A stretch of DNA of 64,000 bases from Paucibacter sp. TC2R-5 (GTDB taxonomy: Bacteria; Pseudomonadota; Gammaproteobacteria; Burkholderiales; Burkholderiaceae_C): the NCBI RefSeq assembly GCF_025717605.1, contig NZ_JAJIRQ010000001.1, positions 647,716 to 711,715 of the forward strand. Reading direction: 5' to 3'. Positions 56,515 through 64,000 of this stretch are shown here, piece after piece; position 1 is the stretch's first letter; every line of letters starts with the position of its first letter. Both the position numbers and the translations under genes were made by a program. The notes under the pieces are model-generated. The model had not been told where the DNA came from and made no database searches. It worked only from the letters and a program-made list of their open reading frames with translations.

Positions 56515-58062
56515 TCAGCGCAAGCGAAACACGGCAACGGTGGCGACCAAGTCATCGGCCTGCAGCCGCAAGCTGCTGGCGGAGGCGGCCATTTCTTCCA
56601 CCAAGGCCGCGTTTTGTTGGGTCGTGTGATCCATCTGTGTGACCGCCTCGCCGACCTGAGCCACGCCGCTGGCCTGCTCTTTGCTGGCCGAGCTGATTTC
56701 GCCCATGATGTCGGTGACGCGTTTGATCGAGCTAACCACCTCGCCCATCGTCACGCCGGCCTGGTCGACCAGTTGTGTGCCCGCCTCTACCCGCTCAACA
56801 CTGTCATTGATCAGGCTCTTGATCTCCTTGGCCGCCTCGGCCGAACGGCCCGCCAAGCTGCGCACCTCGCTGGCGACCACGGCAAAACCGCGCCCTTGCT
56901 CCCCCGCACGGGCTGCTTCGACGGCCGCATTCAGCGCCAGGATATTGGTCTGAAAAGCGATGCCGTCGATGACCGAGATGATGTCCGATATCTTGCGCGA
57001 GCTCTCATTGATGCCCTTCATCGTCTCCACCACCTGTCCGACGATATTGCCGCCCTCGATGGCAATGCTTGAGGCGCTGGCGGCCAGTTGGTTGGCGTGG
57101 CGTGTGCTTTCGGCGTTTTGCCTGACGGTGGCGCCGAGCTGCTCCATCGACGCGGCGGTCTGCTCCAAGGCGCTGGCTTGTTGCTCGGTGCGGGCACTCA
57201 GGTCCAAATTACCCTGCGCAATCTCGGCGCTGGAGGTGGCCACTTGCTCGGCCCCCTGGCGCACCGTGCTGACGACTTGGGTGAGGTTGTCCTGCATGGC
57301 CTTGAGCCTGGCCATCAGGCTGCTGTGGTCGCCGGAGCGCAAGTTCAGGGGCTGACTCAAATCACCGGAGCCGACGCGTTCGGTGACCGCAGCGGCCTCG
57401 GCCGGCTCCGCCCCCAAAGCATGGCTGATGGCGCGGATAGTCAGCCAGCCAATCAGGCCGGAAATGCCCAGGCCCAACACAATTGCGACGATTGATGCCC
57501 AGCGGATCGTCGAGTAGCGCGCCGCAGCCTCGTCGTATTCCTGCTTTGCCACATCGATTTGCAATTGCATCAAGGCCTCGGCCCCAGTTTTGACCGGCGC
57601 AAACAGCGCCGGCAGCGCGGTCTTGACCAGCTTTTCCACCGTCGGCATGTCATCGGCCTTCAAGGCCTCCACCGCCGGCAGCAAGCCTTGTTGTACGAAC
57701 TGTTTGCGATCCGCGCCCCACGTCTTGGCCAAACGGGCCTCCTCAGGCGTCAGATAGGTCAGCAGATAAGCATCCCAGAGCTTGGTAATGGTGGCGATAT
57801 TGGCCTCGACCGTGTTGATCGCGGCTCGCACCGTTTGCGGGGTTTGGTCCGCCAGCGCGGTGGTAATCGCCAGGCGGTTGCTGACCACCATGGACTCGAT
57901 CTGGCCGATTTGCACGGCCGTGATGGTGCGGTCTTCATAAACGGTTTTCAGCGAGGCGTTGGAGCTGGAAATACCGTAGAGGCCAAGCCCGCCGACGAGC
58001 AGCAATGCCAATGAAAAAATGGCCAGCAACAGCAGCAAGCGCGTGGAAATCTTCATCGTCAC
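56515..58062 (-). CDS. Methyl-accepting chemotaxis protein
   Basis: 515 residues. Two membrane helices (about 7-30 and 188-210) flank a periplasmic four-helix-bundle domain ([44 protein letters not shown]). A HAMP domain follows ([17 protein letters not shown]) and then the signalling domain with the highly conserved hairpin tip [38 protein letters not shown]. No C-terminal CheR-binding pentapeptide is present. Ligand unknown. It is downstream of selD on the same strand with a 54-base gap; the two may or may not be linked. Confidence 0.96.
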   Translation of the reverse strand: MTMKISTRLLLLLAIFSLALLLVGGLGLYGISSSNASLKTVYEDRTITAVQIGQIESMVVSNRLAITTALADQTPQTVRAAINTVEANIATITKLWDAYLLTYLTPEEARLAKTWGADRKQFVQQGLLPAVEALKADDMPTVEKLVKTALPALFAPVKTGAEALMQLQIDVAKQEYDEAAARYSTIRWASIVAIVLGLGISGLIGWLTIRAISHALGAEPAEAAAVTERVGSGDLSQPLNLRSGDHSSLMARLKAMQDNLTQVVSTVRQGAEQVATSSAEIAQGNLDLSARTEQQASALEQTAASMEQLGATVRQNAESTRHANQLAASASSIAIEGGNIVGQVVETMKGINESSRKISDIISVIDGIAFQTNILALNAAVEAARAGEQGRGFAVVASEVRSLAGRSAEAAKEIKSLINDSVERVEAGTQLVDQAGVTMGEVVSSIKRVTDIMGEISSASKEQASGVAQVGEAVTQMDHTTQQNAALVEEMAASASSLRLQADDLVATVAVFRLR

Positions 58063-58116
58063 TCCTTGGAATTCGCATAACTTCGATGCGCAGGGGGCTA
58101 CCGTCGATCTTTGCTG

Positions 58117-59229
58117 CTAGCCTATTCGAAGCTGCCCCGGTTTGTCCAGCGCTTTGGCAATGCAGCCCACCGCGACGGCGTCCTCAAAGCCATGCCGCCT
58201 GAAGGTGTCCAGCACCGCGTCCACCGCCTCCGGCGCGCAAGAAACCAAGAGGCCGCCGCTGGTCTGGGGGTCGCTCAGCAGGGCCCGCGCCATGCTGGAG
58301 AACTCCGCCGGCAGATGAATATCGTGCCCATAAGCGGCCCAGTTGCGCCCCGACGCACCGGTGACGATGCCTTGTGCCGCCAAGTCCGCCACGCCCGGCA
58401 GCAAGGGCACCTGCTCCCATTCCAGCCAGACATCGCAGCCGGCACCGCGCGCCAATTCCAGCGCGTGGCCGGCCAGGCCAAAGCCGGTCACATCGGTCAG
58501 CGCATGCACGCCGTCCAGCGTCGCCAGGTCCGGCCCCGGCGTGTTCAATTTCGTCGTAACGGAAATCATCCGCGCATAGCCTTGCTCGCCGAGCAAATCT
58601 TTTTTGAGTGCCGCCGACATAATGCCAACGCCCAGCGGCTTGCCCAGCACCAAGACATCGCCCGGCTGCGCGTCGGCATTGCGCTTGACCCGGCTCGGGT
58701 GCACCAGGCCCAGCGCCACCAGGCCGTAGATCGGCTCGACCGAGTCGATCGTGTGGCCGCCCGCAATCGGGATGCCCGCCGCGCGGCAGACCGAGGCACC
58801 GCCCTCCAGAATGCGGCCAATCGTCTGGGTCGACAGCACATTGATGGGCATGCCGACCAGAGCCAAGGCCATGATGGGCCGCCCGCCCATCGCATAGACA
58901 TCGCTGATTGCATTGGTGGCGGCAATGCGACCGAAGTCGAAGGGGTCATCGACGATGGGCATGAAGAAGTCAGTGGTGGCTATCAACGCCTGTTCGTCAT
59001 TGAGCTTGTAGACGGCCGCATCGTCGGCAGTTTCGATGCCCACCATCAGCTCGGGTGGGATGGGGAAACCGGTCGTGCCTTTGAGAATTTCGGACAGCAG
59101 GCCGGGTGCAATCTTGCAGCCGCAGCCGCCGCCATGGGAGAGCGAGGTCAAGCGGGGTTCAGGCTTAGAGATGGTCATGCTTGAAGGGATCTGTTGAGCT
59201 TGTGGGGGAGGGTGGACAGCGGTCAGCAT
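58117..59229 (-). CDS. selD: Selenide, water dikinase
   Basis: 370 residues. Makes selenophosphate from selenide and ATP, the selenium donor for selenocysteine and selenouridine. The Gly-rich catalytic loop HGGGCGCKIAP has Cys, not selenocysteine, at the active position (about residue 36). Other motifs: TTDFFMPIVDDPFDFGRIAATNAISDVYAMGG, GGHTIDSVEPIYGLV and the C-terminal LSDPQTSGGLLVS. ATG 59229 is chosen for the AAGGA upstream; ATG 59178 is possible and gives a 17-residue shorter protein. No selA, selB or mnmH gene is in the window. It is divergent from a substrate-binding gene with 147 bases between the starts. Confidence 0.96.
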   Translation of the reverse strand: MLTAVHPPPQAQQIPSSMTISKPEPRLTSLSHGGGCGCKIAPGLLSEILKGTTGFPIPPELMVGIETADDAAVYKLNDEQALIATTDFFMPIVDDPFDFGRIAATNAISDVYAMGGRPIMALALVGMPINVLSTQTIGRILEGGASVCRAAGIPIAGGHTIDSVEPIYGLVALGLVHPSRVKRNADAQPGDVLVLGKPLGVGIMSAALKKDLLGEQGYARMISVTTKLNTPGPDLATLDGVHALTDVTGFGLAGHALELARGAGCDVWLEWEQVPLLPGVADLAAQGIVTGASGRNWAAYGHDIHLPAEFSSMARALLSDPQTSGGLLVSCAPEAVDAVLDTFRRHGFEDAVAVGCIAKALDKPGQLRIG

Positions 59230-59376
59230 AGCCGGATCCTTGTGTTGTTCACACCGTGTTGTCATCTGCGGCAAGGCGAAGGCGATTGGTTTTCGCGTGG
59301 CCTTCCGCGCGGACTTTGGGCACGCCCTGCCAACTTGAGTTCCAATGCCGGCTGAGAATTCTTTTTGGAGTGAGCC

Positions 59377-60243
59377 ATGTCTGTCGTCAATCGTCGCCAT
59401 CTGAACCAAACCCTCGTTGCGGCTGTGTTGGCCTTTGCGGGCCTGTCCGCGCAGGCGCAGGCCCAAGTGTTCCGTGTCACCGCCATCCCCGACGAGTCAC
59501 CGACCGAGTTGGCCCGCAAGGCTGCACCACTGATGCGCTACCTGGAGGCCCAGTTGGGCGTCAAGGTCGAGTTCACGCCGGTGACCGACTATGCGGCGGC
59601 CGTCGAGGCTCTGGTCAACAAGAAGGTTGATCTGGCCTGGTTCGGTGGCTTTACCTTTGTGCAGGCCAATGCGCGCTCGGGCGGCAAGATGCTGCCCTTG
59701 GTGCAGCGCGAGGAAGACAGCAAATTCCGCTCGGTCTTCATCACGTCTGATCCCGCCATCAAGAGCTTGGCTGACCTGAAGGGCAAGGACGTGTCTTTTG
59801 GCTCGCAGAGCTCAACCTCCGGCCACTTGATGCCGCGCAGCTTTGTGCTTCAAGCGGGCTTGAATCCGGACAAGGATTTCCGCCGGGTCGCCTATAGCGG
59901 CGCGCATGACGCCACCATCGCCGCAGTTGCCGCCGGCAAGGTCCAGGCCGGCGCATTGAATATCTCGGTGTGGGAGAAGTTTGTGGCCGATAAAAAGGTC
60001 GATACCGAGCGGGTGAGGGTGTTCTACACCACGCCTTCTTATTACGACTACAACTGGACCGTGCATGCCGATATGCCTGCGGCGCAGCGCGAAAAAATCA
60101 CCAAGGCTTTTTTGAGTCTGAGCCGCGATGACGCCGCCGGCAAGGAAATTCTTGACTTGCAGCGCGCGACGCGGTTTATCCCCACCCAGCCCGACAACTA
60201 CAAGGGCATTGAGGCCGCCGCGCACAGCGCCGGCCTGCTTTGA
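59377..60243 (+). CDS. Periplasmic substrate-binding protein, PhnD-like; putative selenate/selenite ABC transporter
   Basis: 288 residues. A signal peptide ends near residue 29 (AFAGLSAQAQA). The mature part is a type 2 periplasmic binding fold of the phosphonate/phosphite family: FRVTAIPDESPTELARKAAPL, VDLAWFGGFTFVQANA, FGSQSSTSGHLMPRSFV and YDYNWTVHADM. A subfamily of these proteins is annotated as putative selenate transporter component (TIGR04553-type) because it co-occurs with selenium genes; the divergent selD supports this. GGAG precedes the ATG. The following three genes complete an importer. Ligand not demonstrated. Confidence 0.85.
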   Translation: MSVVNRRHLNQTLVAAVLAFAGLSAQAQAQVFRVTAIPDESPTELARKAAPLMRYLEAQLGVKVEFTPVTDYAAAVEALVNKKVDLAWFGGFTFVQANARSGGKMLPLVQREEDSKFRSVFITSDPAIKSLADLKGKDVSFGSQSSTSGHLMPRSFVLQAGLNPDKDFRRVAYSGAHDATIAAVAAGKVQAGALNISVWEKFVADKKVDTERVRVFYTTPSYYDYNWTVHADMPAAQREKITKAFLSLSRDDAAGKEILDLQRATRFIPTQPDNYKGIEAAAHSAGLL

Positions 60244-60258
60244 CGCGAGTTTGCTGAT

Positions 60259-61089
60259 TTGAAGCTGTCGCTTTGCGCCGTAGACGCAGCGCCCCTGGCT
60301 GCGGGCGCTGCTCGGGCGCCGGTCTTGCGTGGCCTGAGTTTGAGCGTCGAGGCGGGGGAAGCTGTCGCGGTGATCGGGCCTTCCGGGGCCGGCAAGACCA
60401 CGCTCTTGCAACTGCTGGCCTGCGCTTTGCGGCCGCTGGCGGGTCAGTACGAACTCGATGGCAGCAGTCCCTGGCGCTTGGGGTCCGGCGACTTGCGGGC
60501 CCTGCGTGGCCGGCTGTTTTTGGCGCCGCAAGTGCCACCTTTGCCGCCCAGGCAAAGAGTGGTGACGGCGGTTCTGGCCGGCTGCTTGCCGGGCTGGAGT
60601 TTCAGGCGCAGTCTGCGCTCGCTGCTCTATCCGGTCGATATTGGTGCTGCTCACGCCGCGCTGGCCGCCTTCGATCTGGAAGACAAGCTGTTCGAGCGCG
60701 TGGACCGACTCTCCGGCGGTGAGCGCCAGCGGGTCGGGCTGGCAAGGGCTTGGGTCAGTCCGGCCAAGCTGTGGCTGCTGGATGAGCCCCTCTCCGCCTT
60801 GGACCCGATGCGCACGAGCTTGGTCGCGCAAGCCTTGGTGCAGGAGGCGCGCCGGCGCGGCGTGACCCTGCTGGCCTCGCTGCATCATGTGGAGATGGCT
60901 CTGGCGCATTTCCCGCGCATCATTGGCTTGCGCCAGGGTCAGGTCTTGTTCGACCTGCCTGCGAATGAAGTCACCCCGGCCTTGCTGGCGCAGCTGTATG
61001 CCCAGCACGAACTTGAACTGGCGTCCGGGCAAATGCCGGAGCAAGCCTTGCCTGCTCCGCCACCCTTGCCGCAGATGGTGTGTCGTTGA
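60259..61089 (+). CDS. ABC transporter ATP-binding protein, PhnC-like (putative selenium-oxyanion importer)
   Basis: 276 residues from a TTG codon. Motifs: Walker A GPSGAGKTTLLQLL (about residue 40), signature LSGGERQRVGLARAW, Walker B LWLLDEPLSALD and the switch His in ASLHHVEMAL. The gap in front is 15 bases, and its 3' end overlaps the first permease start by ten bases, so the four genes form one unit. The Q-loop region is LAPQVPPLP. Substrate follows the binding protein's assignment. Confidence 0.88.
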   Translation: MKLSLCAVDAAPLAAGAARAPVLRGLSLSVEAGEAVAVIGPSGAGKTTLLQLLACALRPLAGQYELDGSSPWRLGSGDLRALRGRLFLAPQVPPLPPRQRVVTAVLAGCLPGWSFRRSLRSLLYPVDIGAAHAALAAFDLEDKLFERVDRLSGGERQRVGLARAWVSPAKLWLLDEPLSALDPMRTSLVAQALVQEARRRGVTLLASLHHVEMALAHFPRIIGLRQGQVLFDLPANEVTPALLAQLYAQHELELASGQMPEQALPAPPPLPQMVCR

Positions 61090-61925
61090 GCGGATCGTCC
61101 TCGGCCGGCGCAGTGCCATCACGCGACCCCGCTTGGCGGGGGCGCGTGTTCTGGCTGGGCGCGGCCGTGGCCTTGCTGTGGCCGCTGGCGGTGCTGACCG
61201 AGTTCCGCCCTTGGATATTGTTGGAGCCGCAGAGTTTGGCCGTCACGGCGCGATTTTTGGCGGACTTTTTCCCGCCCAAACTCGAACTTGAGTTTTTGCG
61301 CATGGTGGCACTTGAGGCTTGGCGCACGGTGGCGATGGCCACTGCCGGCATCAGTTTGGCTTTGTTGGGCGCCGTGCCGCTGGGGCTGCTGGCCACGCGC
61401 AGCCTCTCGGTCTCGGCCCTGAGTGGCCGCATGGCTCAGGGGCCTGCTGCACTGCGCTTGGGCACCCGTTGGCTGTTGGTACTGTTGCGCAGCGTACCGG
61501 AGCTGGTCTGGGCCTTGATCTTTGTGCGGGTGGTGGGCCTGGGCGTCACCGCCGGCGTGCTGGCGATTGCGCTCAGTTACGCGGGTATGTTGGGCAAGGT
61601 CTATGCGGAAATCTTGGAGAGCGGCGACACCGAGTCCACGCGTATCCTACTGCGCAATGGCGCTGGGCGCATGCAGGCATTTTTCTACGCATTACTGCCT
61701 CAAAATGCCGCCGAACTCAGCAGTTACACCGTCTACCGCTGGGAATGCGCGATTCGCTCCTCGGTGGTGCTGGGCTTTGTCGGCGCCGGCGGCCTGGGCC
61801 AACAGATCGACGCGTCTATGAAGATGTTCAATGGCGCCGAGGTGGCCACGATGCTGCTGGTGTTTGTGTTCTTGGTCGCCCTGGCCGACACCATCAGCGC
61901 CGCGCTCAGAGGGGCGCTGCGGTGA
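61080..61925 (+). CDS. ABC transporter permease, PhnE-like (first)
   Basis: 281 residues, about six membrane helices. The binding-protein-dependent permease EAA motif region is GDTESTRILLRNGAGRMQAF and FVGAGGLGQQIDASMKMF is the PhnE family end signature; LRSVPELVWALIFVRVVGLG is also typical. Starts with GTG at 61080, or TTG 61086, which overlaps the ATPase gene stop by four bases; both fit. The two permease genes are paralogues and would form a heterodimeric channel. Confidence 0.87.
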   Translation: MSLSGSSSAGAVPSRDPAWRGRVFWLGAAVALLWPLAVLTEFRPWILLEPQSLAVTARFLADFFPPKLELEFLRMVALEAWRTVAMATAGISLALLGAVPLGLLATRSLSVSALSGRMAQGPAALRLGTRWLLVLLRSVPELVWALIFVRVVGLGVTAGVLAIALSYAGMLGKVYAEILESGDTESTRILLRNGAGRMQAFFYALLPQNAAELSSYTVYRWECAIRSSVVLGFVGAGGLGQQIDASMKMFNGAEVATMLLVFVFLVALADTISAALRGALR

Positions 61926-62719
61926 AGCCTTACCCGCAAGCGCGGCTGAGCATAGGCCGGCGTGGCTTGGCTGCATGCTTGGCTTTGCTGGGCTTGGTGC
62001 TGGCGAGCTTTGCCACGCTTGATCTGCAATGGGCGCAGATGTTTTCACTCGAGGCTGCGCGCAGCATGGGGCGCTTTGTGGCGGAGTTTTTTCCGCCCGA
62101 TCTGAGCCTGCCTTTTGTTGCCAAGGTGGCTTTTGCCTCGCTGGAGACCTTGGCGATGTCTGCGCTGGGCAGCTTGATTGCTGCATGTGCGGGGCTGCTG
62201 CTGGCCTTGGGTGCGGCGCGCTTGCATGGCCAGGATTCGGCGCTGGCGCGGCGCCCGACGCGCTGGCTCTTGAATGCCTTGCGCGCGGTACCGGAGTTGG
62301 TCTGGGCTAGCCTGCTCTTGATCTCGGCCGGCCTGGGGCCGTTTGCAGGCACTTTGGCCTTGGCCGCACACACCACGGGCGTGTTGGGGCGGCTGTTCGC
62401 CGAGGCGATCGAGAACTGCAGCGAAGGGCCAGGTTTTGCCTTGCGCGTGCAGGGGGCCGGCAACTTGCGGGTATTTTTGTATGCGACGCTGCCGCAGGTC
62501 TTGCCGCAGTTGATCAGCTACACCTTGTACCGCTGGGAGAACAATATTCGCGCGGCCGCCGTGCTGGGCGTGGTGGGAGCGGGCGGCCTGGGCCAGCTGC
62601 TGGGCTTTCATATGGGCTTGTTCCATATGAACAAGACCGCCACCATCCTGGCCGCGATGCTGCTGCTGGTGGCCTTGGTGGATTTGCTCAGCGACCGATT
62701 GCGCCGCGCGCTGGCTTGA
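61922..62719 (+). CDS. ABC transporter permease, PhnE-like (second)
   Basis: 265 residues, about six membrane helices. Marks shared with the first permease: LRAVPELVWASLLLISAGLG, EGPGFALRVQGAGNLRVF, LISYTLYRWENNIRAAAVLG and VGAGGLGQLLGFHMGLF. GTG 61922 overlaps the previous stop by four bases; the frame is open further upstream but that stretch is the first permease in another frame. Last gene of the importer. Confidence 0.87.
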   Translation: MKPYPQARLSIGRRGLAACLALLGLVLASFATLDLQWAQMFSLEAARSMGRFVAEFFPPDLSLPFVAKVAFASLETLAMSALGSLIAACAGLLLALGAARLHGQDSALARRPTRWLLNALRAVPELVWASLLLISAGLGPFAGTLALAAHTTGVLGRLFAEAIENCSEGPGFALRVQGAGNLRVFLYATLPQVLPQLISYTLYRWENNIRAAAVLGVVGAGGLGQLLGFHMGLFHMNKTATILAAMLLLVALVDLLSDRLRRALA

Positions 62720-62750
62720 CAAGGGCTTTCCCGCCTCTCCGAATGGAGGG

Positions 62751-62775
62751 TATGCAAAGCCAATAGCTTGGCTTG
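62751..62775. other. Bulged hairpin downstream of the transporter operon
   Basis: TGCA-A-AGCCAA pairs with TTGGCT-TGCA across TAGC, with one bulged A. No T-run follows, so it may protect the transcript end or be a regulator site for the gene at 62850. Confidence 0.35.
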
Positions 62776-62849
62776 CAAAGTCGGTCGCCTCGGCTCAGCT
62801 GCCGCCATCATCGGCAGCTGCAAAAACAAGCCGAACAAGAGGCGTCAAG

Positions 62850-64000
62850 ATGCTGGAGCAAAAGCCGTGCGACAAGGTCGGCCAGGGCGCTGATGAGCCG
62901 ATGTCGCGGCGTGACTATTGCTGGTTCCGCATGGACGGGGTCAGCAATTTGATGGTCATCAACAGCGTGTTGATGTTCGAGGGGGCGCTGGACTTTGACG
63001 CGCTGCGGCGCACGATCGCTCAGCGCCTGCCCAACTACGCCAGGTTTACGCAGCGGGTGCAGCTGAGGCGGCGTGGCCGCTTCTCTTTGCCTCAAGCCTT
63101 TTGGGTTCAAGATCCTGACTTTGAGATTGCACGGCATGTGCAATTTGATGCCGGGGCGGCAGCGGTGAGCGAGTCTCAACTGCAAGCCTTGCTGGGGTTG
63201 CAGGCCTTGCTGCCCCTGGCCAAGGACAGGCCGCTTTGGCATATGCAGGTCTTGACCCGCGTCGGTGGCGGTTTTGCGATCGTGTTTCGCCTGCACCATT
63301 GCATCACCGACGGCCTAGGCCTCGTTCATGTGTTGAAGCATCTGACCGATGACAGCATGGGCCACGCTGGCCAGGCGGCGCTGGAATGGCATCCGGCCTA
63401 TGCGCAGCCGCAAGCCCATCCCACACTTTGCAAACGCATGCACCGGCTGGTTTTTTGGACTCGCATAACCGCGCAGCTGGCCCGTTTGGCTTTGTTGATA
63501 CCGGATAGCCGCAGTTCCCTGAAACGGCCGCTGAGCGCCGATAAATGCATGTTGCAGCTGCCCGCGATGCAGCTCGATCTGGTGCGCAGCATCGCCAAAA
63601 GCATGCAAGCCACCGTCAATGATGTGTGGGTGGCGGCGGTGGCGGGTGCGCTGCGTGCCTATCTGCAGGAGCGCGGGGAGCCTGCGGCCCAGCGAGCGCT
63701 GCGCGCAGCGGTCACCTTCAATCTGCGCAACAAGGCCGATGCGTTTTTGCTGGGCAATCATTTTGGCCTGGTGGCTGTTGACCTGCCCAGCGACGCCGCC
63801 CGCGCCTTGGATCGCCTCGCGCTTGCCAGCGCGCGCATGAGGGCCATCAAGGCTTCGCATCAGCCGCACGCGACGATGTTCTTCTTGAGCTTGAGTGGCT
63901 ATTTGCCGGCCGCGCTGCAGCGCTGGGTGCTCAAGCTCTTTACCTCCAAAGGCTCGGTGGTCCTGACCAATGTGGAGGGCCCGCCGCAGCCGCGCTTTTT
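62850..64000 (+). CDS. Wax ester synthase / diacylglycerol acyltransferase, N-terminal part (runs off the right edge)
   Basis: The first 383 residues are present; the frame is open to the edge. Acyl-CoA:alcohol/diacylglycerol acyltransferase of the WS/DGAT family, membrane-associated, used for storage lipids. The catalytic motif is RLHHCITDG (His149-His150...Asp-Gly). Downstream are NDVWVAAVAGALRAYL and LTNVEGPP (a family C-terminal motif), and MSRRDYCWFRMDG near the start. A short acidic lead (MLEQKPCDKVGQGADEP) precedes this. ATG 62850 lies 130 bases after the transporter stop. No link to selenium is evident. Confidence 0.88.
   Translation, partial: MLEQKPCDKVGQGADEPMSRRDYCWFRMDGVSNLMVINSVLMFEGALDFDALRRTIAQRLPNYARFTQRVQLRRRGRFSLPQAFWVQDPDFEIARHVQFDAGAAAVSESQLQALLGLQALLPLAKDRPLWHMQVLTRVGGGFAIVFRLHHCITDGLGLVHVLKHLTDDSMGHAGQAALEWHPAYAQPQAHPTLCKRMHRLVFWTRITAQLARLALLIPDSRSSLKRPLSADKCMLQLPAMQLDLVRSIAKSMQATVNDVWVAAVAGALRAYLQERGEPAAQRALRAAVTFNLRNKADAFLLGNHFGLVAVDLPSDAARALDRLALASARMRAIKASHQPHATMFFLSLSGYLPAALQRWVLKLFTSKGSVVLTNVEGPPQPRF

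Noticed and set aside
61319-61921. Upstream extension of the second permease
   Set aside because: It overlaps the first permease in another frame; GTGA at 61922 is the natural start.

Overview
The window is a GC-rich, gene-dense bacterial chromosome segment with no plasmid, phage, insertion sequence, tRNA or rRNA visible. Gene content points to a betaproteobacterium of the order Burkholderiales: a ribF-ileS pair, class I fumarase, Mrp cation/proton antiporter with fused A/B subunits, YajQ, paired acyl-CoA dehydrogenases, SelD, and long KPAA-type tails. A free-living, motile relative of the Rubrivivax/Roseateles/Paucibacter group is my inference; I cannot prove the genus from sequence alone.

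Layout. 1-7.1 kb (minus strand): ileS (cut by the window edge), ribF, an S41 peptidase encoded just downstream of a membrane hybrid histidine kinase, and an RsuA-type pseudouridine synthase. 7.2-13.1 kb: isoaspartyl peptidase, two acyl-CoA dehydrogenases behind a perfect palindrome, a retropepsin-like protease, YajQ and MurB. 13.0-18.8 kb (minus): argG, a periplasmic molybdopterin-domain protein and a hybrid kinase in one run, then a GNAT-DUF924 fusion and a YaeQ protein. 18.9-25.1 kb: two small uncharacterised proteins, an M3 peptidase, a lone receiver protein, an SDR enzyme, RsgA and pterin dehydratase. 25.1-31.8 kb: CAAX-type M48 protease, oligoribonuclease, fused PabBC, and a large protein that looks like a SNF2 helicase whose ATPase motifs have decayed. 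31.8-34.7 kb: a DEAD-box RNA helicase with a roughly 380-base leader, and a cold-shock-domain/DUF1294 membrane protein.

34.7-41.3 kb holds the most system-like block: three tightly coupled genes with the architecture of an MksF-MksE-MksB / JetA-JetB-JetC SMC complex, but with no JetD/MksG nuclease after them; instead a YafY-type HTH-WYL regulator, a VOC protein and an EVE-domain protein follow. 41.3-45.3 kb: a decayed HD-GYP protein, a TPR protein and fumarase. 45.4-51.4 kb: the six-gene Mrp antiporter (A/B fused, C, D, E, F, G). 51.4-53.3 kb: a 141-base nested palindrome, a Na/Ca exchanger and a YqhA protein. 53.5-56.5 kb: acetyl-CoA synthetase followed by a tandem array of structured repeats whose first stem spans the acs stop codon, then an OmpA-like protein. 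56.5-62.7 kb: a chemotaxis receptor, selD, and, divergent from selD, a PhnD/C/E/E-like ABC transporter that I interpret as a selenium-oxyanion importer supplying SelD. The right edge cuts a wax ester synthase/diacylglycerol acyltransferase gene.

The strongest leads are the nuclease-less SMC operon, the pseudo-SNF2 protein with SWIM finger and histone-H1-like tail, the selD-linked transporter, and the covarying repeats after acs.
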